From Desmonostoc muscorum FACHB-395 (GTDB lineage Bacteria; Cyanobacteriota; Cyanobacteriia; Cyanobacteriales; Nostocaceae), in contig NZ_JACJSF010000011.1 in NCBI RefSeq assembly GCF_014698035.1, forward strand, positions 62,001 to 126,000: 64,000 nt of DNA, in the 5' to 3' direction. Made by a program: the position numbers and the translations under genes. A model generated the notes under the pieces. The model had not been told where the DNA came from and ran no database searches. It saw only the letters and a program-made list of their open reading frames with translations. Each line of letters starts with the position of its first letter. The first letter of the stretch is position 1. Of the stretch, positions 55,535 through 64,000 are shown piece by piece.

Positions 55535-56278
55535 ATGTTGCAACATCGTCCTCATACTACAGTTGTTTTAGCAATGAGTGCAGATGGCAAGATAGCAGAT
55601 TTTAGGCGATCGCCTGCTCGGTTTGGCTCAAGGGTTGATAAAGCACATCTAGAAAAACAAATCGCTGCCTCTGATGCGGTTTTATTCGGTGCTGGTACTC
55701 TCCGGGCTTATGGAACGACACTTACTGTATCAGATCCAACTCTAGTGCGACTTCGGGCACAAGAAGGGAAGCCTCCGCAGCCAGTTCATATAGTGACTAC
55801 ACACTCTGGAAACCTCAATCCGGAAATTAACTTTTTTAAGCAACCAGTTAGACGCTGGCTACTCACGACAGCACTGGGAAAACTTTCATGGAAAGGACGT
55901 TGTTTACAGACGCTTCCTTCAACTCTGGGAACCGGAACACAAGAGTGTCCTCCAGAATTTGAGCAGATTCTGGTTTTTGAAACACCAACGCGAGAAATTG
56001 ACATTCCCGCAGCTTTGAAGCATCTAGCCAATATAGATATAACACGGTTAGTGGTCTTGGGTGGAGGTGAATTAGTCGCTTCCCTGCTGGGCTTAGATTT
56101 AATTGATGAATTATGGCTAACTGTCTGTCCCCTGATTTTAGGTGGTAGTACTGCCCCCACACCTGTAGAAGGGAAAGGTTTTTTACCCGATTTAGCTCCC
56201 AAGTTGCAGCTTTTAGAAGTTCATACTGTTGAGCAAGAAGTGTTTTTGCACTATCGCCTGCAACAACCAGCAGATTAG
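55535..56278 (+). CDS. RibD C-terminal/dihydrofolate reductase-like protein
   Basis: This 247-residue protein begins with HRPHTTVVLAMSADGKIADFRRSPA, typical of the RibD C-terminal (5-amino-6-(5-phosphoribosylamino)uracil reductase) domain. The NADPH-binding segment is RLVVLGGGELVASLLGLDLIDELWLTVCPLILGG, read here across two strands. The deaminase half of RibD is absent, so it is a stand-alone reductase. It may act in riboflavin synthesis as a separate subunit or on a related pterin. The start is ATG at 55535. Confidence 0.88.
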   Translation: MLQHRPHTTVVLAMSADGKIADFRRSPARFGSRVDKAHLEKQIAASDAVLFGAGTLRAYGTTLTVSDPTLVRLRAQEGKPPQPVHIVTTHSGNLNPEINFFKQPVRRWLLTTALGKLSWKGRCLQTLPSTLGTGTQECPPEFEQILVFETPTREIDIPAALKHLANIDITRLVVLGGGELVASLLGLDLIDELWLTVCPLILGGSTAPTPVEGKGFLPDLAPKLQLLEVHTVEQEVFLHYRLQQPAD

Positions 56279-56298
56279 ATTACGCTAAGTTAAGTTAT

Positions 56299-56467
56299 TG
56301 GGAATTGGGAATTGGGAATTGGGAATTGGGAATTGGGAATTGGGCAAAACAGTTCTGAGTGAAGAATTAGGAGTTACGAATTCTCCCCCTGCTCCCCCTG
56401 CCTCCCCTGCCCCTCTGCCCCTCTGCCCCCCTGCCCCCTGCCTCTTACTCATCCCTACTCCCCTAAG
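56299..56467. repeat. STRR heptanucleotide GGGAATT tract and C-rich tract
   Basis: Six full GGGAATT units occupy 56300-56344. A C/T-rich tract with CCCCTGC-type units runs from about 56383 to 56455 and then abuts the start codon of the next gene. No gene is visible. Confidence 0.88.
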
Positions 56468-57649
56468 ATGGTAGAACAACTTAAGCCTCGCTATTCTGTC
56501 CTTTGGACGAACAAAATCGCTGAAGTACCCCAAAATGCCTGGAATGCTTTAGCAATGCCACTCAAAACGCCATTTTTAGAATGGGAGTGGCTAAATAATC
56601 TCGAAACCTCCCAAAGTGCTACGGCTAAAACTGGTTGGTTGCCAAATCACTTGACATTGTGGCGGGATAGAACGCTGATTGCGGCTGCACCACTTTATCT
56701 CAAAGGACATAGTTCTGGTGAATTTGTATTCGATCACCAATGGGCAGAGTTAGCCGATCGCATCGGAGTTCAATATTACCCAAAATTGCTGGGCATGACA
56801 CCATTTACCCCAGCGGAAGGTTATCGCTTTTTAATCGCCCCAGGAGAAGACGAAGACGAAATCACCGCAATGATGGTGCATGAAATTGACACATTCTGCT
56901 CCAAAAATCGGATTTCTGGATGTCATTTTCTCTACGTCGATCCCCAATGGCGGCCGATGTTGGAACGGCATGGCTTTACAACTTGGTTGCACCACAGTTA
57001 CGTCTGGGAAAATGCTGGCTTTAAAACTTTTGATGACTACTTGAAAGTGTTTAACGCCAATCAACGCCGCAATATCAAGCGGGAACGTAAAGCTGTCGAG
57101 AAAGCTGGTTTAAGATTACAACCTCTGAGTGGTGATGAAATTCCCTACTCTTTATTTCCTTCGATGTACCAGTTTTATGCTGACACCTGTGATAAATTTG
57201 GCTGGTGGGGTAGCAAGTATCTCACACAGAGGTTTTTTGAGCAGCTACACAATGATTATCGCCATCGAGTCTTGTTTGTCGCTGCATATAGCGAAGAAGA
57301 TAATTCTCATCCTTTAGGAATGTCCTTTTGTTTGTTTAAAGGTGACAAACTCTATGGACGCTATTGGGGAAGTTTCCAAGAAATAGATTGCTTACATTTT
57401 GATGCTTGCTATTATGCGCCTATTGAGTGGGCGATCGCTAACGGAATCCAAATTTTTGACCCTGGCGCAGGTGGCCGCCACAAAAAACGCCGTGGTTTTC
57501 CTGCTATGCCCAATCATAGTTTGCACCGCTTTTACAACAATCGTTTAGGACAAATTATCCGTCCCTATATTAAGGAAGTAAATCAACTCGAACAGCAAGA
57601 GATTGAGGCGATTAATGCAGAGTTGCCATTTAGTAACCGGGATTCTTAA
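56468..57649 (+). CDS. FemAB/GNAT-fold peptidogalycan-type protein (DUF482 family)
   Basis: This 393-residue protein has no signal peptide. Segments such as [18 protein letters not shown]-like ([18 protein letters not shown]), [42 protein letters not shown] and [27 protein letters not shown] match the DUF482 family of GNAT-like acyltransferases. Its substrate is not known; relatives were linked to cell-wall or peptidoglycan-like polymers. ATG 56468 follows the C-rich repeat. It could be co-transcribed with the small DUF4346 gene 90 bp downstream. Confidence 0.82.
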   Translation: MVEQLKPRYSVLWTNKIAEVPQNAWNALAMPLKTPFLEWEWLNNLETSQSATAKTGWLPNHLTLWRDRTLIAAAPLYLKGHSSGEFVFDHQWAELADRIGVQYYPKLLGMTPFTPAEGYRFLIAPGEDEDEITAMMVHEIDTFCSKNRISGCHFLYVDPQWRPMLERHGFTTWLHHSYVWENAGFKTFDDYLKVFNANQRRNIKRERKAVEKAGLRLQPLSGDEIPYSLFPSMYQFYADTCDKFGWWGSKYLTQRFFEQLHNDYRHRVLFVAAYSEEDNSHPLGMSFCLFKGDKLYGRYWGSFQEIDCLHFDACYYAPIEWAIANGIQIFDPGAGGRHKKRRGFPAMPNHSLHRFYNNRLGQIIRPYIKEVNQLEQQEIEAINAELPFSNRDS

Positions 57650-57739
57650 AAGTTTGCCAAGGCAGAGGGGGAACGACGAATTACACTTAATATATAGTGT
57701 AAAAACCCTGAAAAAAGAAAATTTCTTTTGCTAGTGCTT

Positions 57740-58123
57740 ATGGATTTAATACTTGAAAATTTAGCCGCAATTGATGATAAACTTTCCCAGCGTCATATTG
57801 ACCTCGATCCCGGTGGATATTTTATTATTTACTTGGATCGAGACGCAGGGTTAATTTATGCCAAGCATTTCACAAACGTAATTGATGAGCGTGGTTTAGC
57901 TATCGATCCCGAAACGGGGAAGGTAATTCCGGCACGAGGAAAGGTAGAACGAACTTACACAACGGTTTTTAGTGCGAGGACGGCGAAAGAACTTTGCGTG
58001 AAGATTTTTGAAGAAACTCAGCCCGCGCCTGTAACTCAATTAAATCATGCGGCTTATTTGGGTCGAGAATTTGTTCGGGCTGAGGCGGCTTTAGTAAAAG
58101 GGCAAGAGTATGTTCAGGATTAA
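57740..58123 (+). CDS. Small DUF4346-type protein
   Basis: This protein has 127 residues from ATG 57740; a TTG at 57728 and a GTG at 57734 precede it and are less likely. It is soluble, with no signal. The sequence DLDPGGYFIIYLDRDAGLIYA, then KHFTNVIDERGLAIDPETGK and FSARTAKELCVKIFEE, matches my memory of DUF4346, a cyanobacterial and archaeal family. The role is not known. It is followed by AT-rich repeat units (AGATTTT) to about 58190 and then the convergent psb32-like gene. Confidence 0.75.
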   Translation: MDLILENLAAIDDKLSQRHIDLDPGGYFIIYLDRDAGLIYAKHFTNVIDERGLAIDPETGKVIPARGKVERTYTTVFSARTAKELCVKIFEETQPAPVTQLNHAAYLGREFVRAEAALVKGQEYVQD

Positions 58124-58204
58124 GCCAATTTTAGATTTTAGATTTTAGATTTTTCTTCAATCCAAAATCCAAAATTCAAAATCTAAAATTGAACAACTCT
58201 GTCA

Positions 58205-58936
58205 TTACCCATCAGATGACGGCTGATTTATCTGATAAATGTAGTAAGTCGCCATTGGGATGACGGTGGCGGCAATTAACAACCCTACTACCCAAGCAGT
58301 AGCGTTACCTTGGTTGGTTTCTTCTGCTTTCTTGTAGGTGCCTTCTACCTGTACATTGTCAGTAACTTGGGGTGGCCCCGGATCGGCTTTACCGGAGAGG
58401 ACGGCAACAAGGCGATCGCTAGCATCTAGAAATGCCTGATTGTATTTGTTACCATTGCGTAACGGCACACTTACTGTCTCAGTAGCTACACTCTCGGCAA
58501 TAGCGTCAGTGAGTAAAGGTTTGACTTCATCCCCAGTAATAATGGAAGTACCATTGGTAACTGTGTCAATAACCAATAAAGTTTGATTAGCTTGGGCTTC
58601 TTTTGTCGGAAACCATTTTTCAAACAACTCTTTGGTAAAGCTTTCTGGTGTTTCACCGTAGTCAAGGCGGCGAACAGTCACAATTCTGACTTGCTTATTT
58701 GTTTGTTTTGCCAAATCCTCGAAAGCGCTGCTAATTTTACCTTCATTCAGACGGCTGATAACCTCACCTTGATCCAAAACCCAGGTGTCTGCTGTGAGGC
58801 TGGGTAATTGATACACACCTGTGGCTAAAGCAGGTGTGGCAAACAGCGAGGCTGTTAAAATAACCGTCACCAATGTTAAAACCAGCCGGATGAGGTGTTT
58901 TTGACTACTAAATATTTGTTTGAGGAGCTGTTTCAT
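58205..58936 (-). CDS. psb32: Psb32/TLP18.3-like TPM-domain protein
   Basis: This protein has 243 residues from ATG 58936; a GTG-type extension to 58966 is less likely. A signal sequence (LIRLVLTLVTVILTASLFA, ending TPALA) exports it to the thylakoid lumen or periplasm. The TPM (DUF477) domain spans about 40-185: QLPSLTADTWVLDQGEVISRL, QVRIVTVRRLDYGETPESFT, TLLVIDTVTNGTSIITGDEV and QAFLDASDRLVAVLSGK. A C-terminal membrane helix (ATAWVVGLLIAATVIPMATYY) anchors it. Psb32 protects PSII and helps repair after photodamage. It is convergent with the DUF4346 gene. Confidence 0.85.
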   Translation of the reverse strand: MKQLLKQIFSSQKHLIRLVLTLVTVILTASLFATPALATGVYQLPSLTADTWVLDQGEVISRLNEGKISSAFEDLAKQTNKQVRIVTVRRLDYGETPESFTKELFEKWFPTKEAQANQTLLVIDTVTNGTSIITGDEVKPLLTDAIAESVATETVSVPLRNGNKYNQAFLDASDRLVAVLSGKADPGPPQVTDNVQVEGTYKKAEETNQGNATAWVVGLLIAATVIPMATYYIYQINQPSSDG

Positions 58937-59452
58937 CGTGTGATCCCTAAGACAGACTTGCACCAAAAATACTACAGAACTAGTGCAAAAATCACCTCGT
59001 TCGCGGTTTTCTCCGGGATCAAGTTTTTGCTACTACCAGCAGATATATATTTTACGGGATTTTTTGATTGCACAAACTTCTGATGATCGCGGTTGCAAGC
59101 ATAAAATTTACAAGAAATACCGCCCATTTTGAGAATTAACCCAAATGCTTAGGGCGGAATTTGCAAACCATCTAGAAATGATATCGTATAATGAGTATTT
59201 TTGGCAGAAAGAAGTATAACTTTTCATATATGCAAGTTGCTTGTCCTGCTATACCCTTTTATGGGTTATGTAGCGGTTCTCAGTTGAGTGCAATAGAGAC
59301 CTAACCCCCAGCCCCTTCCCTACAAGGGAAGGGGAGTAAGATTCGAAGCTTTTATCCTTTTAGGAGAGAGGTCAAAGTGTATTACATCCAAGCGAAAACA
59401 GCTATATGTGCAATTTTTCTGGTATTTTGGCTAAATCTAAAATAATATATAC
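58937..59452. other. 516-bp intergenic region
   Basis: It has no gene. It holds the promoter of psb32 on one side and that of surE on the other. At 59312-59334 there is a perfect palindrome with arms CCCCTTCCCT and AGGGAAGGGG (one of a common cyanobacterial family with AACCCCCAGCCCC leading in). The rest shows nothing. Confidence 0.6.
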
Positions 59453-60133
59453 ATGACCATAATTTTAACTAACGATGATGGCATTGATGCCCCCGGTATA
59501 AAAGCTCTAATTAAAGCTGTAAATGGCAAAAATGTTATTATCGCGGCTCCTGCCGATCATCAGTCTGGGTGTGGACATCAAGTTACTACCACTCGCGCCA
59601 TCAACCTCCAGCGACGTTCTGAGACTGAATATGCGATCGCAGGCACTCCCGCCGATTGTGTGAGAATTGCCTTAACACAAATTAACGCAGATGTCAAATT
59701 TGTGCTTTCAGGTATCAACGCTGGGGGCAACTTGGGAGTCGATGTCTACATTTCTGGCACAGTGGCTGCTGTGCGGGAAGCCGCAATGCACGGTATTCCC
59801 GGAATTGCTATTTCCCACTATCGCAAAGCCAAGCAGAATTTTGATTGGGATCTGGCTGCCAAATTGACAGCTGAAGTTTTAGCGGACTTACTCAAACGTC
59901 CCCTAGAACCGGGAAGCTTTTGGAATGTGAACTTGCCGAATCTGCTACCAGGAGAACCACATCCTGAAATAGTGTTTTGCCAAGCCTGTAGTAAACCTTT
60001 GCCTGTCAACTATCGAATTGAAGGCGATGATTTTTATTATGTAGGAGAATATGGCAAACGCGATCGCACCCCTGGTAGTGATGTGGATGTATGCTTTTCC
60101 GGCAATATTGCTGTAACTCAGTTAAGGGTTTGA
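59453..60133 (+). CDS. surE: 5'/3'-nucleotidase SurE
   Basis: This 226-residue metal-dependent phosphatase removes phosphate from nucleoside 5'- and 3'-monophosphates. Diagnostic motifs are MTIILTNDDGIDAPGIKAL with the DD metal ligands, IIAAPADHQSGCGH, FVLSGINAGGNLGVDVYISGTVAAVREA with the Asn ligand, and GIPGIAIS. The C-terminal DRTPGSDVDVCFSGNIAVTQL is also conserved. Length fits the family. The start is ATG at 59453. It is convergent with the GPH symporter gene. Confidence 0.96.
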   Translation: MTIILTNDDGIDAPGIKALIKAVNGKNVIIAAPADHQSGCGHQVTTTRAINLQRRSETEYAIAGTPADCVRIALTQINADVKFVLSGINAGGNLGVDVYISGTVAAVREAAMHGIPGIAISHYRKAKQNFDWDLAAKLTAEVLADLLKRPLEPGSFWNVNLPNLLPGEPHPEIVFCQACSKPLPVNYRIEGDDFYYVGEYGKRDRTPGSDVDVCFSGNIAVTQLRV

Positions 60134-60166
60134 AACTGTAAAACGAAAAAATCTTTTCCCACTCCC

Positions 60167-61618
60167 TTAATTTCCCCTCTTCTCTTGCCGTTCTTTGAGT
60201 TTTAACATCATTTCTGCGTGCATCTCGCGGGTAATTGGGTAAAAATACGTTAAAACTAAGCCACAAAGCAAACAAACGGTAGGTATCGGCCCAACAGCAA
60301 CGCGAATAGCAAACAGTGCCGATTCTGGTTGGATAGGTAGTGGACTTCCGGCTACGGATTCTTTGAAACCTGATACTTGCAAAGCATTTCCTACCAAAAA
60401 CAGTCCGAAAGCTAAACCAAATTTTTGTAGCAAAACCATGAAGCCATAAAAAATGCCTTCTCTGCGTTGTCCAGTTTGCAGTTCATCTAATTCAATTACA
60501 TCTGGAATCATCGACCAGGGAATCAGATAAGCTGTGGATACACCAATACCTGCCATCACAGCCATCACATACATCAAAACTATTTGACCAGGCTGTAAGA
60601 AAAATAGTCCGGCAGCAGCTATTATCCACAAACTCATTCCCAGAAAATAAACAACTTTTTTCCCGACTTTTTTACTCAACTCACCCCAGACAAATAGCAT
60701 CAGCAGGGCAGTTGCTTGGACTGCAATCAGCACTGTGGGCACATCTGATTCTTTAAGGGCCATACAATTGACTACAAAATAGGGAATAATGCTGGCTGTA
60801 ATCTGCACACCTAGCCAAGAAAAAAGATATATACCAATAACAAATAAAAAAGGTCGGTTGCTGAAGACTATTTTTAGCTGTTCGCCGAAGGGGAGAGATG
60901 CAGGTTCCTCGGTTTGGATGCGTTTAGCCTCAAAAGCCAAGATGCGATCGCGAACTCCAAAAACGCAGCAATATAATCCTAAAATCGAAATTACAGTACA
61001 AACTGCTGCTAAAACGAGATATGCTTGTTGGCGATCGCTAATTTTGATAAAAATAATTAGCGCTAAAATTAATGACAAAATGCTGCCACCAATGGAAAAT
61101 GTAAAGCGATAGCTGTTAAGGCTGGTACGTTCGTCGTAATCTTGAGTTAGTTCTGGAGTCATTGCCGTATAAGGCAAATTCACAACCGTGTAAAACGCTT
61201 GAGATAGAATCCCAATCGCTACGTAATACCAGAACAACGGCCAAATATTCTCACTCTGATTTGCACTAAATTGCGGTACAATCCATTGCAAGAAGAATAA
61301 AATTCCAAAAGGGATTGCTCCATAAAACATCCAAGGAAGACGACGGCCCCAACGCCGAGATTTCGTTTTATCAGTCAGGAATCCCACAAGAGGATCATTT
61401 ACGCCATCCCAGATTTTGCCAATCATCAAAATAGTGCCAGCTAAACCCGCAGGGATACCAGCGACATTGGTAAAGAAAATCAGCAGATAAAACACAGAGA
61501 TATTGGCAGTAATTGCCGGGCCTAAATCCCCTGCACCATAAGCCAGTTTTGTTTTTAAGTCGAGTTTTTCACTAAGAATATCTCGTTGGGCATCGCCATC
61601 AGCAGCATAATCTTTCAT
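60167..61618 (-). CDS. GPH-family MFS symporter (glycoside-pentoside-hexuronide:cation type)
   Basis: This is a 483-residue polytopic protein with 12 helices. Early segments LDLKTKLAYGAGDLGPAITANI, KIWDGVNDPLVGFLTDKTKSRRWGRRLPWMFYG and the Asp-rich WDGVNDP are standard for the GPH branch, which moves sugars (melibiose, xylosides) with Na+ or H+. The C-terminal half has the expected SAYLIPWSMIPDVIELDELQTGQRREG. The substrate cannot be read. The gene is on the minus strand, divergent from the phosphoribosyltransferase gene at 61696. Confidence 0.92.
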   Translation of the reverse strand: MKDYAADGDAQRDILSEKLDLKTKLAYGAGDLGPAITANISVFYLLIFFTNVAGIPAGLAGTILMIGKIWDGVNDPLVGFLTDKTKSRRWGRRLPWMFYGAIPFGILFFLQWIVPQFSANQSENIWPLFWYYVAIGILSQAFYTVVNLPYTAMTPELTQDYDERTSLNSYRFTFSIGGSILSLILALIIFIKISDRQQAYLVLAAVCTVISILGLYCCVFGVRDRILAFEAKRIQTEEPASLPFGEQLKIVFSNRPFLFVIGIYLFSWLGVQITASIIPYFVVNCMALKESDVPTVLIAVQATALLMLFVWGELSKKVGKKVVYFLGMSLWIIAAAGLFFLQPGQIVLMYVMAVMAGIGVSTAYLIPWSMIPDVIELDELQTGQRREGIFYGFMVLLQKFGLAFGLFLVGNALQVSGFKESVAGSPLPIQPESALFAIRVAVGPIPTVCLLCGLVLTYFYPITREMHAEMMLKLKERQEKRGN

Positions 61619-61695
61619 AATAACTTGCGCTCATACTAAAATAAAAAGTTTGCGATTGCCTTCAATACTAGCCATCTACCACTTCCGTTAGACTT

Positions 61696-62211
61696 ATGCC
61701 AGACCTTTACGTTTCTTGGTCAGATTATCACCAAAAAATTGAACAACTGGCTATCCAGATTTATCAATCCAGTTGGGAATTTAACCAGATTATCTGTCTT
61801 GCCAGAGGAGGATTAAGAGTTGGAGATATTCTCTCCCGGATATACCAGCAACCACTGGCAATCTTAGCAACCTCATCTTACAGTGGCGTTGGTAAGCAAG
61901 AAAGAAGTAATTTAATTTTCTCCCGCCACTTGACAATGACTGCCGAAAAGTTAGGTTCGCGCATTCTTTTAGTAGATGACTTAGTAGACTCTGGGATCAC
62001 ACTCCAACAGACTATACCTTGGCTCAAGCAAAATACTGATTCCCCAATTGAGGAAATTCGCACCGCCGTTCTTTGGTATAAAGCCTGTTCAGTTATAGCA
62101 CCCGATTATTATGTCGATTACTTGGCTGACAACCCCTGGATTCATCAACCCTTTGAACGCTATGAAAATTTGAACCCCGCAGAGCTTGCCACTAAGGTCA
62201 GTCCGTGTTGA
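61696..62211 (+). CDS. Phosphoribosyltransferase (xanthine/hypoxanthine type)
   Basis: This 171-residue cytosolic enzyme belongs to the type I PRT fold. The PRPP-binding signature is ILLVDDLVDSGITLQQ, preceded by the flexible hood (ARGGLRVGDILSRI, TSSYSGVGKQERSN). It should convert a purine base and PRPP to a nucleotide for salvage; xanthine or hypoxanthine is favoured by the size and by the WxxxYHQKI start, but this is inference. It is divergent from the GPH symporter gene, so the pair might handle uptake and salvage. Confidence 0.88.
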   Translation: MPDLYVSWSDYHQKIEQLAIQIYQSSWEFNQIICLARGGLRVGDILSRIYQQPLAILATSSYSGVGKQERSNLIFSRHLTMTAEKLGSRILLVDDLVDSGITLQQTIPWLKQNTDSPIEEIRTAVLWYKACSVIAPDYYVDYLADNPWIHQPFERYENLNPAELATKVSPC

Positions 62212-62370
62212 TAAATACTTAGTAGCGCTACGTAGAATTCAAAATTAAGAATTCAAAAGTTTATGGAGCGAGCTTTTTTGACTCACCAGATTTATTACTA
62301 TATTTTGCCAAAATTGGCACATTTACCCCTAAATATGTATGGTGTTATTTACCTGACTCATTGTTAAAGA

Positions 62371-63492
62371 ATGACAAACGATATTTCGCACAAACGGAAC
62401 CTTCACCGATTTGACCCTGTTGCGTATCTAGTAATTGGAAAACTTGGTCTTTCTCCTCTAACTTTCGGGCTGTTGGCAGCACTTACCGCTACTGTAGTTT
62501 ATTTGTTTACTGCATGGATAAGTGATACGCTGTGGTCTAAGCAGGGACAGATGGGGTTACTTAAAGACTGGATTCCCTGGTTAGTAGGACTTTTCATTAA
62601 TCCAGTAACATTGGGATATTACTTATGGAGTTTTCAAGCAATCGATAAAGTAATTCAAGACCTGGAAAAATCTGACGTATTAGAAATAGACAAATTTCAG
62701 ATTGATCAATTTGTTATTAACCTCTATTCCCAAAAATGGCGACAACTATCTGCACTTGCCAGCGCTCTCTTTTTCAGCACTATTGTTTTTATCATCAGAC
62801 CTAGATTAGAAGAGAGTTGGACTAGCTCTAGTTTTCTACCAGGACTTACCATTACGATCGCCACATTTGCAGTCGTATATATGGGTAGTATACTTGTCAT
62901 TAATTTGATTACAAATATTTGGATTTTCTATAGAATTTTAGGAAACAAGGATCTTGATATTAATCCTCTTCATCCCGATCGGTGTGGTGGTCTGCGATGT
63001 CTCAGTGATTATTCGCTTAAAACTGCCTATCTAGTTGCTGTTTTGGGTATCTGGATTGGCGTAATTGAGTATCAAGTAATTACACAAGATGTCGGAAAAG
63101 GATTCTGGTTTGTTCATCTGGTAATTCCATTGTATATTTTTCTATCAATGGGATGTTTTTTTGGGCCATTGCTGGCAGCAAATAGCGGTATGAAAAGAGC
63201 TAAAGAAAAGTCTTTAGATAAAATTGCTCGGCAGTTCCGAGCAGATTATTCGGGGATTTATACTAGTCTGGCTGAAGACACAGAAGCTTTCAAGAAAAAA
63301 TCTGAAAAAATTCAGCAGCTACGTGCCTTGTACACTATGACTGATGAGTTGCCCGTTTGGCCCTTCGATGTCAAAACTTTCCGCCGATATCTCCTAACTG
63401 TGCCTACTCCTCTTATTGGTATCCTAAGTGGCATATTTAAAAACTTGTTGATAAATCTACTAAAGCAACAGAATATCAAGCTTGGTGGGTAA
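62371..63492 (+). CDS. Integral membrane protein of unknown function
   Basis: This protein has 373 residues with about seven hydrophobic segments (LTFGLLAALTATVVYLFTAWI, WLVGLFINPVTLGYYLW, LASALFFSTIVFIIRP, TITIATFAVVYMGSILVINLI, TAYLVAVLGIWIGVIEY, VIPLYIFLSMGCFFGPLLAAN, YLLTVPTPLIGILSGIF). A charged loop lies near residues 280-320 (KSLDKIARQFRADYSG). A DINPLHPDRCGGLRCLSDYSLK stretch between helices could bind metal. I do not recognise a family. No lipoprotein or signal motif is seen. The C-terminus is cytosolic-looking. Confidence 0.7.
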   Translation: MTNDISHKRNLHRFDPVAYLVIGKLGLSPLTFGLLAALTATVVYLFTAWISDTLWSKQGQMGLLKDWIPWLVGLFINPVTLGYYLWSFQAIDKVIQDLEKSDVLEIDKFQIDQFVINLYSQKWRQLSALASALFFSTIVFIIRPRLEESWTSSSFLPGLTITIATFAVVYMGSILVINLITNIWIFYRILGNKDLDINPLHPDRCGGLRCLSDYSLKTAYLVAVLGIWIGVIEYQVITQDVGKGFWFVHLVIPLYIFLSMGCFFGPLLAANSGMKRAKEKSLDKIARQFRADYSGIYTSLAEDTEAFKKKSEKIQQLRALYTMTDELPVWPFDVKTFRRYLLTVPTPLIGILSGIFKNLLINLLKQQNIKLGG

Positions 63493-63555
63493 AGGCGTTA
63501 TCAGATAAAACTCAAATTTATTTGTCTAGCGGTGAAATGAGCCGGATAGCTTTAG

Positions 63556-64000
63556 TTAAGTTTTTGATATCTCCCCAAACTTAGGACTCCACCACCCTTT
63601 TGGCGTACTGAAATAAGCTACATCTTTATGTTTCGTATCTTTACGGGATTGTGCGTTAGAACATCGCAACATTGTCTTACTCTGCCCCTCCTTAATATAA
63701 CTGTACTCCTCTAGAGGTTTCTTACATACCGGGCAGGGATATGCCGTCATCTTCACGGGAGGCTTTTGTTGATTTTCAGCTTGGACAGTTTTAGCTTGTG
63801 GTGGCTGCCAAGTTTTGTTAAAGTCGCTCCAAAATAGCACGACATTTTCACAGCCTTTTGTGCATTTGAGGAAATATTTCTTTTTAACTTTACTACTCGG
63901 AATTTTAGAGAGAAAATTTTTGCATTCAGGGCATCGCGTTCTGGAAGTTTCATATTTGCGCTCACTTATCACATTAGCTTTACCTGTTGGGGAACTCGCA
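63556..64000 (-). CDS. C-terminal part of a zinc-finger protein, possibly a type IA topoisomerase (runs off the right edge)
   Basis: This reading frame is open to the right edge; the first in-frame start inside the window (GTG 63972) is probably internal, because the nine codons before it also read smoothly. About 148 residues are visible. Two Cys4 fingers can be seen: CPECKNFLSK...CTKGC and CPVCKKPLEEYSYIKEGQSKTMLRC. This doublet resembles the tail of type IA DNA topoisomerases, but I cannot confirm that without the rest of the protein. Confidence 0.55.
   Translation of the reverse strand, partial: ASSPTGKANVISERKYETSRTRCPECKNFLSKIPSSKVKKKYFLKCTKGCENVVLFWSDFNKTWQPPQAKTVQAENQQKPPVKMTAYPCPVCKKPLEEYSYIKEGQSKTMLRCSNAQSRKDTKHKDVAYFSTPKGWWSPKFGEISKT

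Overview
The window looks like chromosomal DNA of a heterocyst-forming filamentous cyanobacterium of the Nostoc/Anabaena type. The evidence is a very high density of the HIP1 octamer GCGATCGC, a fraC-fraD-fraE septal gene cluster, an RNase P RNA gene that carries a short tandem repeat hairpin, many heptanucleotide repeats between genes, and photosynthesis-linked genes such as a Psb32-like protein and two FtsH proteases. Protein-coding genes fill most of the window and lie on both strands. I found no tRNA, rRNA, CRISPR array, prophage or intact transposase gene.

Region by region: 1-8.9 kb holds the 5' part of ilvB, an MFS exporter, a small alpha/beta-hydrolase-like protein, a chelatase-family protein ending in eight histidines, a flavin reductase, an FtsH protease and a DUF928-type exported protein. 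Region 9.6-20.8 kb is an accessory block that looks catabolic: a two-component-type flavin monooxygenase (NtaA/SnaA/DszA family), an amidohydrolase, an esterase, a TauE/SafE transporter, an aldo-keto reductase, an ABC exporter, a GAF protein, a sulfonate-type binding lipoprotein, a dienelactone hydrolase and a VOC protein. Sulfonate or organosulfur use is my inference. The monooxygenase and the amidohydrolase are unrelated folds, yet both end in the same tail, QVDKSLV(L/V)A. Region 21-26.7 kb has a JAMM peptidase next to a MoeZ-type activating enzyme, an MFS carrier and a second FtsH.

Region 27.2-36 kb is the most striking part. A Ser/Thr kinase fused to a GUN4-like domain is followed by a very large gene (28967-33991, minus strand). 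That gene joins a family 2 glycosyltransferase, an internal signal peptide, a two-partner-secretion haemagglutinin-type domain, a beta-helix stalk and a C-terminal CHAT caspase-like domain. The matching outer-membrane TpsB transporter is divergent at 34198. Together they could export a caspase-like protease.

Region 36.3-49.3 kb has a pentapeptide protein, a 21-bp minisatellite, fraCDE bracketed by two nearly identical GT/CA-rich elements, a tandem-duplicated cobalamin adenosyltransferase-like protein, a WecA/MraY-type transferase, a CIRCE-controlled groEL without groES, corA, rnpB and rnc. Region 49.4-64 kb has a Gfo/Idh oxidoreductase with an intergenic repeat inserted in frame, an IS-derived miniature element, a second 21-bp minisatellite, a trypsin-like protease followed by a frameshifted secreted protein gene, a sensor histidine kinase, a RibD-C reductase, a FemAB/GNAT-like protein, Psb32, SurE, a GPH symporter, a phosphoribosyltransferase and, at the right edge, the end of a zinc-finger protein.

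The intergenic DNA is rich in repeats. There are two 124-bp TA-flanked miniature elements in opposite orientation, one 164-bp TTA-flanked element, at least eight heptanucleotide tracts and several palindromes. All family names come from motif reading and memory of the families; no database search was possible.
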